The notes beneath the pieces were generated by a model, which was not told the DNA's origin, ran no database searches, and saw only the letters and a list, made by a program, of their open reading frames with translations. Positions 43,249-53,608 of a stretch of DNA of 64,000 nucleotides are shown piece by piece; position 1 is the stretch's first letter; the number at the start of each line of letters is the position of its first letter. The stretch is from Siderastrea siderea (Eukaryota; Cnidaria; Anthozoa; Scleractinia; Rhizangiidae). Location of the stretch: assembly GCA_964030785.1 (NCBI GenBank), contig CAXIQD010000054.1, forward strand, positions 124,001 to 188,000, given 5' to 3'. The position numbers and the translations under genes are program-made.

Positions 43249-43477
43249 TCCCCGCTATCTCCGTTTTATCCGTCATACTAAAGAAATAATTAAACTTTTA
43301 GTCAGATCTCAGTAGTCAAAATATCTCAAGTAAAACGGGGATAACGGATACAACGGGGACAGAACTTACAGTTCATCAGATCAGCTTCAAGGAATATAAA
43401 ATAATATAAAGTACAACGGAGACAACGGAGACGGCGGGGACACAACTTACAGTATATGTATAGGAATATATTAACAA

Positions 43478-43547
<70 letters not shown>

Positions 43548-43562
43548 TATTATTATTATTAT

Positions 43563-43618
<56 letters not shown>

Positions 43619-43848
43619 TTCTTAATATATTCCTATATATATACTGTAAGTTGTGTCCCCGCCGTCTCCGTTGTCTCCGTTGCACTTTATATTATTTTAT
43701 ATTCCTTGAAGCTGATCTGATGTACTGTAAGTTCTGTCCCCGTTGTATCCGTTATCCCCGATTTACTTGAGATCTTTTGAGTACTGAGATCTGAGTGAAA
43801 TTGCAACTATTTCTTTTGTGAAACGGATAAAACGGAAACAACGGGGAA
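43249..43848. repeat. 600-bp near-perfect palindrome with a symmetrical trinucleotide core
   Basis: Arms 43249-43477 and 43619-43848 are inverted copies (for example CGGAGACAACGGAGACGGCG against CGCCGTCTCCGTTGTCTCCG). The core itself is symmetrical: (CTA)n, (ATA)n, (TTA)n, (GTA)n. The whole would extrude as one long cruciform. Confidence 0.9.
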
Positions 43849-44514
43849 CAGCACTGAGAGATATTTTGATTACTGTGAACTCACTGTAAATACGCATTCA
43901 TTCATTCATTCATTCATTCATTCATTCATTCATTCATTCATTCATTCATCCATTGATTCATTCATTCATCCATTGTTTCATTCATTCATTCCTTCATTCA
44001 TTCATTCATTGATTCATTTATTCATTCATTCAAGTTAACGTGCGTTATCTAAATTGCATATTTCTCGTAGTGTGATGGATACGCCGAGAAAAGCTATTAA
44101 TTACAACTGTGCTGCACAAAAGAATAATCCTTTCAATTAGCTCGCTAGTATTTTAAAAATATCGTTAAGCTTTTTGTTGATTCTGGAAATGCTTGTTCGC
44201 TAAAAAAAGTGTTAAGGTGACATGTTTTTAAGGCATTGATCATATGCCGGTATGAATGTTTAGTTTGCGCTTCATTGTTTTCCAGATTCTTTATTACACT
44301 TTTTGCCAAGGAGAAGCAGTTATGTAACCACTGTAAATTGCTCGGGCATTTTGTTTTTGACTTGATTGTATCGAAAACAAAAAAAAATCACACACAGGAA
44401 GATTAAGAATGTAGCTCGTCGGGGCATTTTTTACCACTAACCGCCTATTTTTGCCCGCAATTTATCGAAAAGAAAAGATCAAACTGAGGAACGTAAACAA
44501 TGAAGCTAGTATGC
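43849..44514. other. Upstream region of SF3 copy 1
   Basis: Apart from the ATTC microsatellite, it is AT-rich with no further motif recognised. It is the space shared by the RNF213-like 5' side (minus) and the SF3 gene (plus). Confidence 0.5.
43885..44030 (+). repeat. (ATTC)n microsatellite
   Basis: About 145 bp of CATT repeats with a few GATT and CCTT interruptions, 0.5 kb upstream of the SF3 helicase gene. Confidence 0.95.
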
Positions 44515-44522
44515 TATAAAAG
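44515..44522 (+). promoter_or_regulatory. TATA box of the SF3 helicase gene
   Basis: TATAAAAG lies 43 bases before the ATG at 44558, with a pyrimidine-rich initiator-like ctcatttcactc about 30 bases downstream at 44546-44557. The implied 5' leader is very short. Position and consensus are good; transcription is inferred. Confidence 0.65.
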
Positions 44523-44557
44523 AAGTCTGAAACGTTGCTTCGTTCTCATTTCACTCG

Positions 44558-47554
44558 ATGACAGTGATGGCCACAGCACCAGCAAGGCAACTCAATAATA
44601 AGGTATGTACTAGATTTCATATTCCTTCTTCGTAGCTTTAAAACAAGTTAAGGAAGAAAAGTTGCTCTCAGTTCTTTTAGTGAACGAATTTACAAAGTTC
44701 AGCTTAAAACGTAGCAATTAACAGGAACGAAATGCTATATTGCTTAGGCTTTTCTAACCAGTTAATCTAATAGGCATTGTAGTCTAAATATTTCCTACAG
44801 ATTATTCGTCAATTTTAGTGATTCTGTGCTGACTAGTTTACTGTTTCCTTGTAATTATTTTAGGGAATCAGGAGTGCTGTGCTTAGCAAGGTCTTGCCAG
44901 CTGTCCAGGGAACTTGTTCTCTTTTGGCAGCTAAATTATCTTACAGCAAACATGAGGGAATGTCTTGTGACGATCTGTGGCTAAACATACGCCAGAAACG
45001 TGATGAATGTGACGAAAAGATAAAGAAAATGAAAGGAGTAGCATTTTTCTTCTCCGCTGTCGCCGCCCTGGAGAAGCGAAGTAAAGAAAAGGGAGAGAAG
45101 GCAAACAGCCAAGAACAAGAGGACGACCAGAACGATGAATTACCAGAAAAGTACTGGCCAGCAATAACTTACTGGATTGCAGTCCAATCGTCCAACGGAA
45201 TGCGCGTTTCAACGGTACCCTTGCACTCGGCCCTATTACAAACAGGCATGGAAATTATAGCTAAAACCCTGCCAGTCTGCAAACGAGGAGGTGAAGAGGA
45301 ATCTTGTGCACCATTATGTACTACGCTAAAAGATCACAATAACCACTTTATTCAGACCAAAGTGGACAAGTCGTTTTCCTACAGTCTCCAATTGTTACAA
45401 GACCAATTGATAGAGGAGCCATTGGAGTCACGTGCACTTCCCGCAAGTGAACGTGTTGTAAGGTTACAAGTTGTTGGTACCTCGTTTACTGCAAAGCTGC
45501 GAGACAAGTTAATACCCTCTCTTGTCCGTTCCGGCCTCCAATTTGATGTGTTTGGCATCGAAGCATGCGATTTGCCTTCAGAGGTCCCAAAAGTCACAAA
45601 GGCTCTGGCATCGCCGATTGTTGTAGCGATTAATGACATCGAACGAGCAATGGAGAAATTGGGTTACGCTCTGTACAGTGGAGAAGTTTTCAAAAAGGCG
45701 AAGTCTTCCAAATACACATGTCACCACTGCTGTTCGGTGAAGAAATTTCTTTCTCTGCTGGCAAGCAACGACCAGTTTAAAGACACCATCATCAAGAATC
45801 TGAACAAGTTCGTAGAAATCCTTGGAGATAAAGATTGCGAGTTCATGAAGCAGCTGTGTATCAACTACGACTTGATCGAAGTGAATGGAGGTTGGTGCTT
45901 CTCAATAAGCCAGAGAAAGTTCGTTTTCCATCCCATCGAAGAAACAGACATCGGCAAAGAATCTCCCAGGGCCTACATCGACTACCAACACACTAAGACG
46001 CCAGATCCTGGATACTTCAAAGAAATACTACAGAATAGCCTCAACCAGCTAGAAATGGCACACTTTTGCGAATATTACATTCGACACCTCAACTGCCGCA
46101 TTAAACAGCACAAAGAAAGGGTCATGTGCCTCATAGGTGAGCCTAATAGTGGAAAGACGAGGCTTTTCACCCCCATCTCTCGCTTGATCCCAGCAAGATA
46201 CATCGCCATGATCAGCAAGCAAAAGGCTTTCAACAAGAGCCTGGTCGATGAAAACACTCAAATAATTTTTCTGGACGAGGCGCACACCAAGCTGATGGAT
46301 CCAGACGACTGGAAGATATTGACACAAGGAGGGCTCACGGCACACGACCGCAAATATAAGACTTCAAGCCTGGCAGTCATAAGGTGTCCAATGTTTATCA
46401 CCTGTCAGACGAACATGGATTTCGGTGGGGAGCATAACACTGCTATGGACGCCCGCTTAAGAAAGTTCTTCTTTAGAAGTCTGACCTCGCCGCGTGTAGC
46501 GGGAGTGCAAGAATTCTTGCGAGCTAATGCAATGGACTGCATTATCTGGGCAGGTGGCCTTGCACGTACTCCGGAAGATGAGTTACCCCCTCCCATGCCA
46601 GGGACCAGTTTACAGCCAGAAGAGATCGATGAAGAAGAAAAGAACAGAATTAGAACCATTCAACTAGATGAAAGCGAAAGCGAGCACGAAGGCAGTGAGC
46701 AAGAGGAACCGAACACGGAAACAGAAGACAGCGCGGAGGAGGGAGAGATCGAAGACACTAATTCTACCTGTTTGGAGAAGAGTCTAGAGAAAATTGCAAG
46801 TCTGCGAGAACAACAGCCATGTCACAGTCTCAAGCAGAGGCAACTTGTTCTACTCGCCACTGAAGTAAAACGCACCGTGGATGAAAGGGACAGCCGGGAA
46901 GAGTGTGCACGATTACGTGTCCTTGAAGAAACTAAGGAACGCTGGATCTCACTGGGAATGATAAGGGAAGAAGACGCCCACTTGCTACAGTCGGTGAACG
47001 GACCTTATCATCCCAACATAGAACGTTCCAGAGAAGAATACTTTACGAAAAAGAGGCAAGAAGACCAACGGATTCTCGAAAAGAAGGCGCGCGAGTACTT
47101 TAACGATGAGTGGGTCATGGAGAAGGAAAAGGAACTCCGAGAACTTCAGAAAAAAGAGGACGCAGCGAAAGACAAGCAAGTGAAGCGTGCACTCCATTAC
47201 ATGATGGAAGTGACTGTCGAAGCCCTCAAGTTGAAATTTCAGAAGGAAGAAGTTTCCGGTCTCGCGAAACTGGTGCAATTGGAGCGGAGGAGAAAAGCTG
47301 TGGAAATGAAGTGGGTATCCCATTCTCAAGCCCAACGCATTAACAGTATCTGGTGCCCCCTACCCTATCCTTGTGAAGAGATGGAAGGCGAGGAGGAGGA
47401 GAACCTCTTCATAACACCCTCGAGGGCGCCCAAAGCGCACAGCCGCTCATCCTCTCAGAAACAGAAGGCTCAGAAACGACGAGGCGAGCAAACAAGTACC
47501 TCAGTGCCCAAGAGAGGAAGAATAACTCACTTTTTTACTCCGAGTCAAGAGTAA
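44558..47554 (+). CDS. Superfamily-3 helicase protein, copy 1 (911 residues)
   Basis: Join 44558-44602 and 44864-47554; the 261-bp intron (GTATGT...TTTTAG) is in phase 0, and the first exon adds 15 residues (MTVMATAPARQLNNK). SF3 helicases are hexameric DNA helicases of small DNA viruses, plasmids and mobile elements. Motifs: Walker A GEPNSGKT (440-447), Walker B IIFLDEAH (482-489), B'-like QGGLTAHDRKYK, motif C ending TCQTN (Asn 532) and Arg-finger candidates in DARLRKFFF (546, 548). About 430 residues precede the helicase. No HUH nickase motif is apparent, so it is not a simple parvoviral NS1. After the helicase come an acidic stretch (about 611-650), a charged coiled-coil-like region, basic NLS-like clusters (KAQKRRGE) and a C-terminal RITHFF that resembles a PCNA-interacting peptide. 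Paralogue downstream: 51894 onward. Host-domesticated, mobile or viral origin is undecided. Confidence 0.85.
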
Positions 47555-47694
47555 AAATCAAATTTTCATGTTGTCAGGAAACATTGAAAAAAGTTAGCAC
47601 TTGTGTTACAAATTGATGTTTAACGAGTTAACCTACATTACTTATTGGTTTTCCTAAAATTCATTTTTCCATGTGTAACAAACTGTTGAGAAAA

Positions 47695-47783
47695 GTGAAC
47701 ATTGAACACTGAAGAGTGAAGATTGAAGAGTGAACATTGAACATTGAACATAGAACATTAAACAGTGAACAGTGAACATTGAT
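47695..47783 (+). repeat. Short GAACATT/GAACACT tandem array in the 3' region
   Basis: About a dozen 7-bp units (gaacatt, gaacact, gaagagt, gaacagt) in the presumed 3' UTR of SF3 copy 1. Confidence 0.8.
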
Positions 47784-47824
47784 TGCGTCTCTAAACTCTG
47801 TGCCATGATGTTGCATTTTGTCCA

Positions 47825-47830
47825 TAATAA
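47825..47830 (+). terminator. Polyadenylation signal AATAAA
   Basis: AATAAA lies 271 bases after the stop of SF3 copy 1 and 95 bases before the end of the convergent recombinase frame. Confidence 0.6.
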
Positions 47831-47921
47831 AGGTTTCCTCTTGAGTTATTTTGTCCGGGGGGTTAACTCACCATCTTGAAATTCCAGCAAATAGCATGTA
47901 CACTAAATCAATTCCTTTTTT

Positions 47922-49605
47922 TTACATGAATTTAAGCTCGGCCCTTTTCTTTAAAGAGTCAGCCATTCGTCCCTCTTGAAATTTGAATTCGGAATCTCTC
48001 AAGATGGCACTCCACTGTCCAAATCCGTGTTTATCTATCCCTTCTTTTAGAAATTTGTCCTCGTCAGCAGTAAATTTTAAGATCCGACGATGGCTCCGTT
48101 GAATGCGCAAGGGCGTAGCTGAGGAGACAATCTTTTTGGGAGGCATGATTGTTCTTTCTGCAGTTTCAACTAAAGGCGACGAGCTTGAAGTTGAACAGCC
48201 AAACCTCGTGTGGACTTCCTTGTCCACTTCCGATCCCTTGGTACCTTGTAGTTTTTGTAGACACTCGTGGGCAATCGCAGCAACTTCGCGCGACCTCTGC
48301 TTTTGATAGTGAACTTTGGCGACGGCTGAACTGTGCTTCTGATCTTCCGAAAAATCCTTTGCTCTTTACTTGTGAGCTGATTGAGGCTATGCGTTTCGAC
48401 GATTTGACGATAGCGCGTCGGGTGAATGTACTTTCCGATTGCGTCAAAGACTAGTTTACTCATGACGTCGCCCAATTTGCTGTGTTGGCCTCCATTTTTC
48501 GTGACCAGAACGAACTCGCACTGGGGTATTAGCAATGGCCTTACGAAATTGATGTAGCTATCGAGCACCTGCATGCTTGCATCGGTTAGAATTAAGGAGT
48601 CAAGTCCATATTTGCTAGCAGTCTTGAACTTTTTCTGGTCAATAAATCCTCCATTCTCCTTCGCTGTTCTGACCATGTCGACTGTCAAGTACTGATAAGT
48701 CATAGGGCGAGACCCCTTTACCTTGATGAACAAATACACCGCGACAAATTTCGTGGCAAATGTCAAGTCCGAAGGACTAACTTGACCTGGAATAGTTTTG
48801 CACGTCTTCACAGTGTTCTCGTAACGAGGCAAATGAAATGTCACCACTTCTAACAGTTCTTCCATGGTTGCCCAGTGCCCCCTAGCATCTAAAGTTTCAA
48901 TGTCTAGATCTGGTGTCCACTGCAGTCTCATCATCTTTGCCACCGTCTTGCGCGCTCGTTTAAGGTACAACTCCGTTGAGGACAAATTTCGAAGAACTGC
49001 GTCTGATGCGCCGTTTATTTTTCTGAAGTCGATTAATTCGGAGATCGCATCAATGTAGCCCAATCGGCCACCGTGTCCGAGTTTGCATTCATCTTGCAAG
49101 TAGTCGATAAACTTGAACAACAGACTATGAGAACACAGGCTAAAGTCCAGCACTTCAAAACTCAATTCATCTTCATCTTCGCAGCAAAATTTGAGAAATT
49201 TAAAGTATCTCTTGGCTATCTGCTGAGCTGCACGATCTTTCTTGCAACCCCCACCACTTCCAGTCAACCATTTCGTGAATAACTCGCCAATTTGGCTGGA
49301 AACTGAAAACGAAGGCATTACCCTGGCAGTTTGTTTTGTGATTTCCCCCGATGTATCATCATCGGCACGTTCTTTGGTACTTGAAATGTCGGGTTTTTCG
49401 TCAAAGAAAAAGAACCAACTGTGCTTAGTGTTCACATGTTTCCTGCAGCCACGTTGACTTTTAAATCCATCGTGATCACACCTTTGTATTGGACAGTGAT
49501 ACAAGCTATCTGTTTCTCCTTTTTCAAGTGAAGCCGTTTTGGTTTTGGTGATGAGCCATCAATTTTCGACCAGTCAACCTTACCCTTTTTGTTCATGTCG
49601 GACAT
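47922..49605 (-). pseudogene. Tyrosine recombinase with C2H2 finger and Myb/SANT-like tail, frameshifted
   Basis: The main frame, 49504-48350, begins with a C-x4-C...H-x4-H zinc finger (CPIQRC...HVNTKH), then an SAM-like helical core and catalytic boxes: Arg in GSRPMTYQYL, a Lys region, and HxxR in IHPTRYRQ. At an A5 run on the plus strand (48350-48354) the frame must shift by one base. The other frame (47922-48349) holds a VHYQK motif whose Tyr codon is 48306-48308, as expected for the nucleophile, and then a Myb/SANT-like domain (FTADEDKFLKEGIDKHG, GQWSAIL) ending at a stop at 47922. Upstream, an ATG at 49605 (MSDMNKKGKVDWSKID) is in a third frame, so a second indel near 49530 is likely. 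Resembles Crypton-like eukaryotic YR transposases. Convergent with SF3 copy 1; the two ends are 367 bases apart. Confidence 0.75.
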
Positions 49606-49635
49606 CTGAGTGATTCACACAATTTGTTCCCCTTA

Positions 49636-49760
49636 CATAAATAGTGAACAAAACAAAAAGGCGACAAAAAACAATGGCTGTATTGTGCAAGTTTAAACTT
49701 GCCCCAACCTGCCCCAACTTGCCCCTGCTTGCTCAGGCATGTGTCTGCTTGCCACTGTTC
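49636..49760. promoter_or_regulatory. Possible recombinase promoter region; TTGCCCC repeats
   Basis: On the minus strand a TATTTATG lies about 31-38 bases before the ATG at 49605. Upstream, CTTGCCCC/CCTGCCCC units repeat (49694-49732). The promoter call is weak. Confidence 0.3.
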
Positions 49761-50017
49761 ATTATTCTTAAGTAAGCTTACAAATTTGTGGTGATATATG
49801 GCGTTGGTGCGATTATATTCAACCTTGCCCGGGCAAGTCTATAAGGGCCTCGAAAAGTCTTTAAAAATCTGCTATTGACTCTGCTTCGTGTTGTTTGAAA
49901 CTTAAAACACTACACCAAATGTTTTTTCCAATTAAAAAGCGATAAAATCATAGATGGCAAGAAAAGAAGAATGTTTCTGTTGAACAAGATGTACAAAGGA
50001 ACTGTCATTTCTAAATA

Positions 50018-50556
50018 GGAACCATTTTACATAAATAGGAACTAATGGTTAGGAACAAACTGTTCCACGTGCCGATAAAAAGGAACATTTCGTTCAAAAC
50101 GGAACCTGTTAATGGGAACAATTTTTCCTCAAGTGAATAAAAAGGAACCAATTTTTCAAAGCAGGAACAATGTTAGAAAGGAACAAACGTTCCTTTACAA
50201 AAAAAGGAACGTAATTAATTGGGAACCAAAGTTCCCCGTGTCAGCATAAAGGAACAGCCACTCTAAAAGGGAACGCATTAATAGGAACAATTGTTCCTCA
50301 AGCGATTAAAAAGGACCAAAATGATAAAAGAGAAACAATACCATTGGGAACACCTGTTCCTAGGCCACTCATTTAGGAACAAAAAGTTCCTTTCAATGTT
50401 AAAAATTCGGAACAAAAGGTTCTTTTTAGCTCTAAATGAACACTTTGTTCCTATTTTTAACAGGAATTTGTTCCTTTTGATGCTAAAAGGACCACTCCAA
50501 AGAGGAACAATCATCTCTTAATCGGAACGTTCCCAAAGCAAAAATGGGAACAGTGC
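50018..50556. repeat. GGAAC/GTTCC pentamer array
   Basis: About 30 GGAAC or GTTCC pentamers occur in 540 bp at 12-25 base spacing with AT-rich, non-repeated filler. Many face each other, as in GGAACAAACTGTTCC, GGAACAATTGTTCC and GGAACACCTGTTCC. Filler does not align between units, so this is not an ordinary minisatellite. It lies upstream of the recombinase. Confidence 0.75.
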
Positions 50557-51146
50557 TCAAAAATAAAAGTAAGTTAAAAAGCCACTTAAAGGATGAATAA
50601 AATATGCCAAAGCATCTTATGACTCTCTATACTGAACAGATACAACAGCCAAAATTTGATTGATAAAATCATGCTAGAACATGTTCAAATTTGAAAGTAA
50701 AAATTTTGGGAAACGTATAAGATCGTTTCCCAAAATTCTTGTTCCTTTTCTCTTTGAAGCCACGATGCGACTTGTTTTCTGTACTGGTTACTTGTTATGT
50801 TCTGGCATGATGTGTCTGTCTTCCTATTGATGTTGAAATGGCAAATCGACCAGAAAAACACAACTGGCTTCAAGATATTGCTCATAATATAGAACACCAA
50901 AGGGAACAGGCATAATTCGGTCCTCTTTGTTCCTCAACGTGACCAAATTATACTTTCAAAGTACGTTTTCCACGCTAAATCCGCTAAACCCTTGGGAGAA
51001 AAGACTATGGCATCACAGGCCAGAACAAAAAGATAAACTTAACCTTTGTTGTTTTACGAAATAACTGTGACTTACAATACGCCGTGCATGCACTTTATAT
51101 TCGTTGTAAACTTGGCAATGGACTACAATGAAGCCTTCTATAGCGT
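50557..51146. other. Stretch without recognised feature
   Basis: AT-rich. A short GTTTCCCAAAATT-type inverted pair is seen at 50703-50737. No gene. Confidence 0.5.
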
Positions 51147-51753
51147 TCATCATAGAGAAAGTAGCTGGAGCTAGAAGTACTAATGATTGATTCAGTTGTT
51201 ATTATTTTAATTAATTCAGTTCATATCCGTAGTATACGTTACAATCGTTACACACTTTTTCATCATAGAGAAAGTAGCTGGAGCTAGAAGTACTAATGAT
51301 AGATTCAGTTGAAATACGTGGTATACGCTGAGACCGTTAAACACTTTAACATCAGGGAAAAGTTCTTGTAGCACTCGTGTGTAGTCTTGGTGACCTAGTG
51401 ACCGCCTTTTTCAACTGAATCTATCATTAGTACTTCTAGCTCCAGCTACTTTCTCTATGATGATAAAGTGTGTAACGATTGTAACGTATACTACGGATAT
51501 GAACTGAATTAATTAAAATAATAACAACTGAATCAATCATTAGTACTTCTAGCTCCAGCTACTTTCTCTATGATGATGAAGTGTGTAACGATTTTAACGT
51601 ATACTACGGATATCAACTGAATTAATTAAAATATTAACAACTGAATCTATCATTAGTACTTCTACCTCCAGCTACTTTCTCTTTGATGATAAAGTGTGTA
51701 ACGATTTTAACGTATACTATGGATATGAACTGAATTAATTAAAATAATAACAA
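51147..51753. repeat. 116-bp unit repeated in both orientations (two left, three right)
   Basis: The unit contains AGTAGCTGGAGCTAGAAGTA and TCCGTAGTATACGTTACAATCG. Two units lie in one orientation at about 51147-51355 (the second diverged) and three in the opposite orientation at about 51410-51753, around a 55-bp centre. Tandem plus inverted copies imply duplication of a palindrome arm. Confidence 0.85.
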
Positions 51754-51774
51754 TAATAATAATATTATTATTAT

Positions 51775-51831
<57 letters not shown>

Positions 51832-51890
51832 ATAATAATAATAATAATAATAATAATATAGTAATAATAGTAATAATAATATAATAATAA
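51750..51890 (+). repeat. (AAT/ATT)n microsatellite
   Basis: Mixed AAT and ATT runs, partly self-complementary. It abuts the first visible exon of SF3 copy 2 and replaces any pyrimidine tract that an acceptor there would need. Confidence 0.95.
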
Positions 51891-51893
51891 CAG

Positions 51894-52372
51894 TGTGTAT
51901 GGCGTGTAAAAGACCAGGAAATAGAGAATGCATGGAACTGGATCTGCGAAAAACGAGACGAGTGCGATCTGAAGTTATCAAAAGTCAACGGAGTCTGTTT
52001 CTTCTTTTCCTCGATAAGTACGTCAAAATTAGACACCAAAAAACGAAAAACGCCACAGAGATCACAAGCACTAAGAGAATGCGACGATTCAGGTGACGAG
52101 TCTGCAATTAGTGCTTCGCAACTGTCATCGCCTGGCAAGAAAGTATTTCCAGCCATTTCGTATTGGGTGGCATGCCAAACGCCAAACGGATCAGCAATGA
52201 ACCCGCTAAAACTACAAAGCGCGCTTGGAAGCTGTGGTCTAGAATTTTATGTTTCAAGAGCGACAAGAAAGAAGGGAAGCCACGACCTAAATAAGCTTTG
52301 TCAAGTACTCAAGGACCACAAAAACCCATGTTTAATGGAACTCGTTCAAACGTCCTATTGGCATTGTTTTCG
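51894..52372 (+). CDS. SF3 helicase protein copy 2, first visible exon
   Basis: The frame is open from a possible ataacag acceptor to a strong GTGAGT donor. It is homologous to residues about 50-185 of copy 1: CEKRDECDLKLSKVNGVCFFF against RQKRDECDEKIKKMKGVAFFF, then ISYWVACQTPNGSAMNPLKL against ITYWIAVQSSNGMRVSTVPL. It ends with CG of an Arg codon completed by A at 62149. The 5' start is not found. A stop lies in frame at 51888-51890, and no in-frame ATG occurs before residue 99 of the exon, so an upstream exon is needed or the copy is damaged. Confidence 0.7.
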
Positions 52373-52559
52373 GTGAGTAAGTCATTTCTAATCTTTTAGT
52401 CAAATCCAATTTTCAACAAACCAAAACTCGCATTCATACTATTTTCACACTCAAATTCACAACAAAATGAATATCGTACTAGCCCGTTTAGAGCCAGTTG
52501 TAGTCATTGATATATTTTGAAGCGCTAATTTGTAGCAAACTATACCCTTGCGAAATAAC

Positions 52560-52917
52560 TCTGAGAATTCCTAGGAATTCCTAAGAATATCCTAAGAATT
52601 CCTAGGAAAAAATTCTTAGGAATTCGTGAGAATTCCTAGGAATTCCTAAGAATCTGAGGTGTGAATTTTCACGGTAAATTTGGACTTGGAATTCCTAAGA
52701 ATTCTTAGGAATTCCAAGTTTAAATGGTGCTGTCTTGAAATTCCTAGGAATTCCTAGGAATTCCAACTAAAAGAAAATTAAAGACAGAATTCCCAGTTAC
52801 TTTCAGAAATTCCTAGGAATTCCAAGGAATGTTAAAGAACAACTGGGAATTTTTGGGAATATGTGGGAAAAAATAGGAATATGGTCAGGAATTTGTGGGA
52901 ATAAATGGGAATTTCTT
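52560..52917. repeat. AATTCCTAGGAATTCC palindromic array, left
   Basis: Dense GAATTC and CCTAGG palindromes, grading inward into GGGAATNNNNGGGAAT repeats. The array can pair with itself and with the array at 61495-61805. Confidence 0.9.
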
Positions 52918-53451
52918 AAATAAGTGGGGGAAACATTAGAAACTTGACCCAAAATGGTAACAAAAAAACAGCTGTTGGACACGATGCAATATCCCTCAAT
53001 TTAAAGGCCAGTTGCTGATATTTAAAGTAGACAAATCGAGGGTCTGGTTTTTTAACCAGGCTTGGACCGGGGCAAAACCCTAGTTTTCCCGGGCTCTTGG
53101 TACAAGGGCACATTCACTTTACCTCAGAATGTCTGTTTTCAACATACATGTATCTTCAACAGGAGTTAAATGATAAAATTAGTTCAATTTCATTTTGGAA
53201 ATACAATTCAACAATCATCAATTACCGCCTTCACTGATTTTACATATAAGGTCTTATCTGTTTTGGCTGCCTTTAGTTCACTTGCTGTAAGCAGTCTTCT
53301 GAGTTCGGTCCTCTGATGGCCTTATACATGTGGTCCTAGGAAAAAAAATCGAAATTTTATATAAATTCTAGACCTGTCATACACTCAACATTATTACTAG
53401 GTTGCAGCGTTAATTTTCAATAAAATATAAGGTACATATGTACATGTACAG

Positions 53452-53608
53452 GTTGTGGTTCAAATTTTTCTTTGGTTTAAAAATTTTCAAACCAGTATAA
53501 TTTCTATTTCCCTTTGTCTCAGATTCATTACCAAAATCTTAGGCAAAGGAAAATAAAAATTAATCTGGTTTGAAAAGTTTCAAACTAAAGAAAAATTTGA
53601 ACCACAAC
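53452..53608. repeat. 157-bp inverted repeat (small MITE)
   Basis: GTTGTGGTTCAAATTTTTCTTT at the left pairs with AAAGAAAAATTTGAACCACAAC at the right; inner arms TTTCAAACCAG and CTGGTTTGAAA also pair. Nested in the 9.27-kb element. Confidence 0.85.

Noticed and set aside
43326..43770. 119- and 104-codon frames rich in Leu, Ile and Ser
   Set aside because: These are translations of the symmetrical trinucleotide core and arms of the palindrome at 43249-43848, not genes.
46405..47335. Minus-strand frames opposite the SF3 gene (for example 46405-46659 and 46985-47335)
   Set aside because: Shadows of the coding strand with no homology or promoter.
44879..47554. Parvovirus NS1 (endogenous parvovirus) as the identity of SF3 copy 1
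   Set aside because: The SF3 motifs fit, but no HUH nickase motif is visible in the N-terminal part, no capsid frame is nearby, the protein is longer than usual and the gene has a spliced leader exon. SF3 protein of unknown origin is safer.
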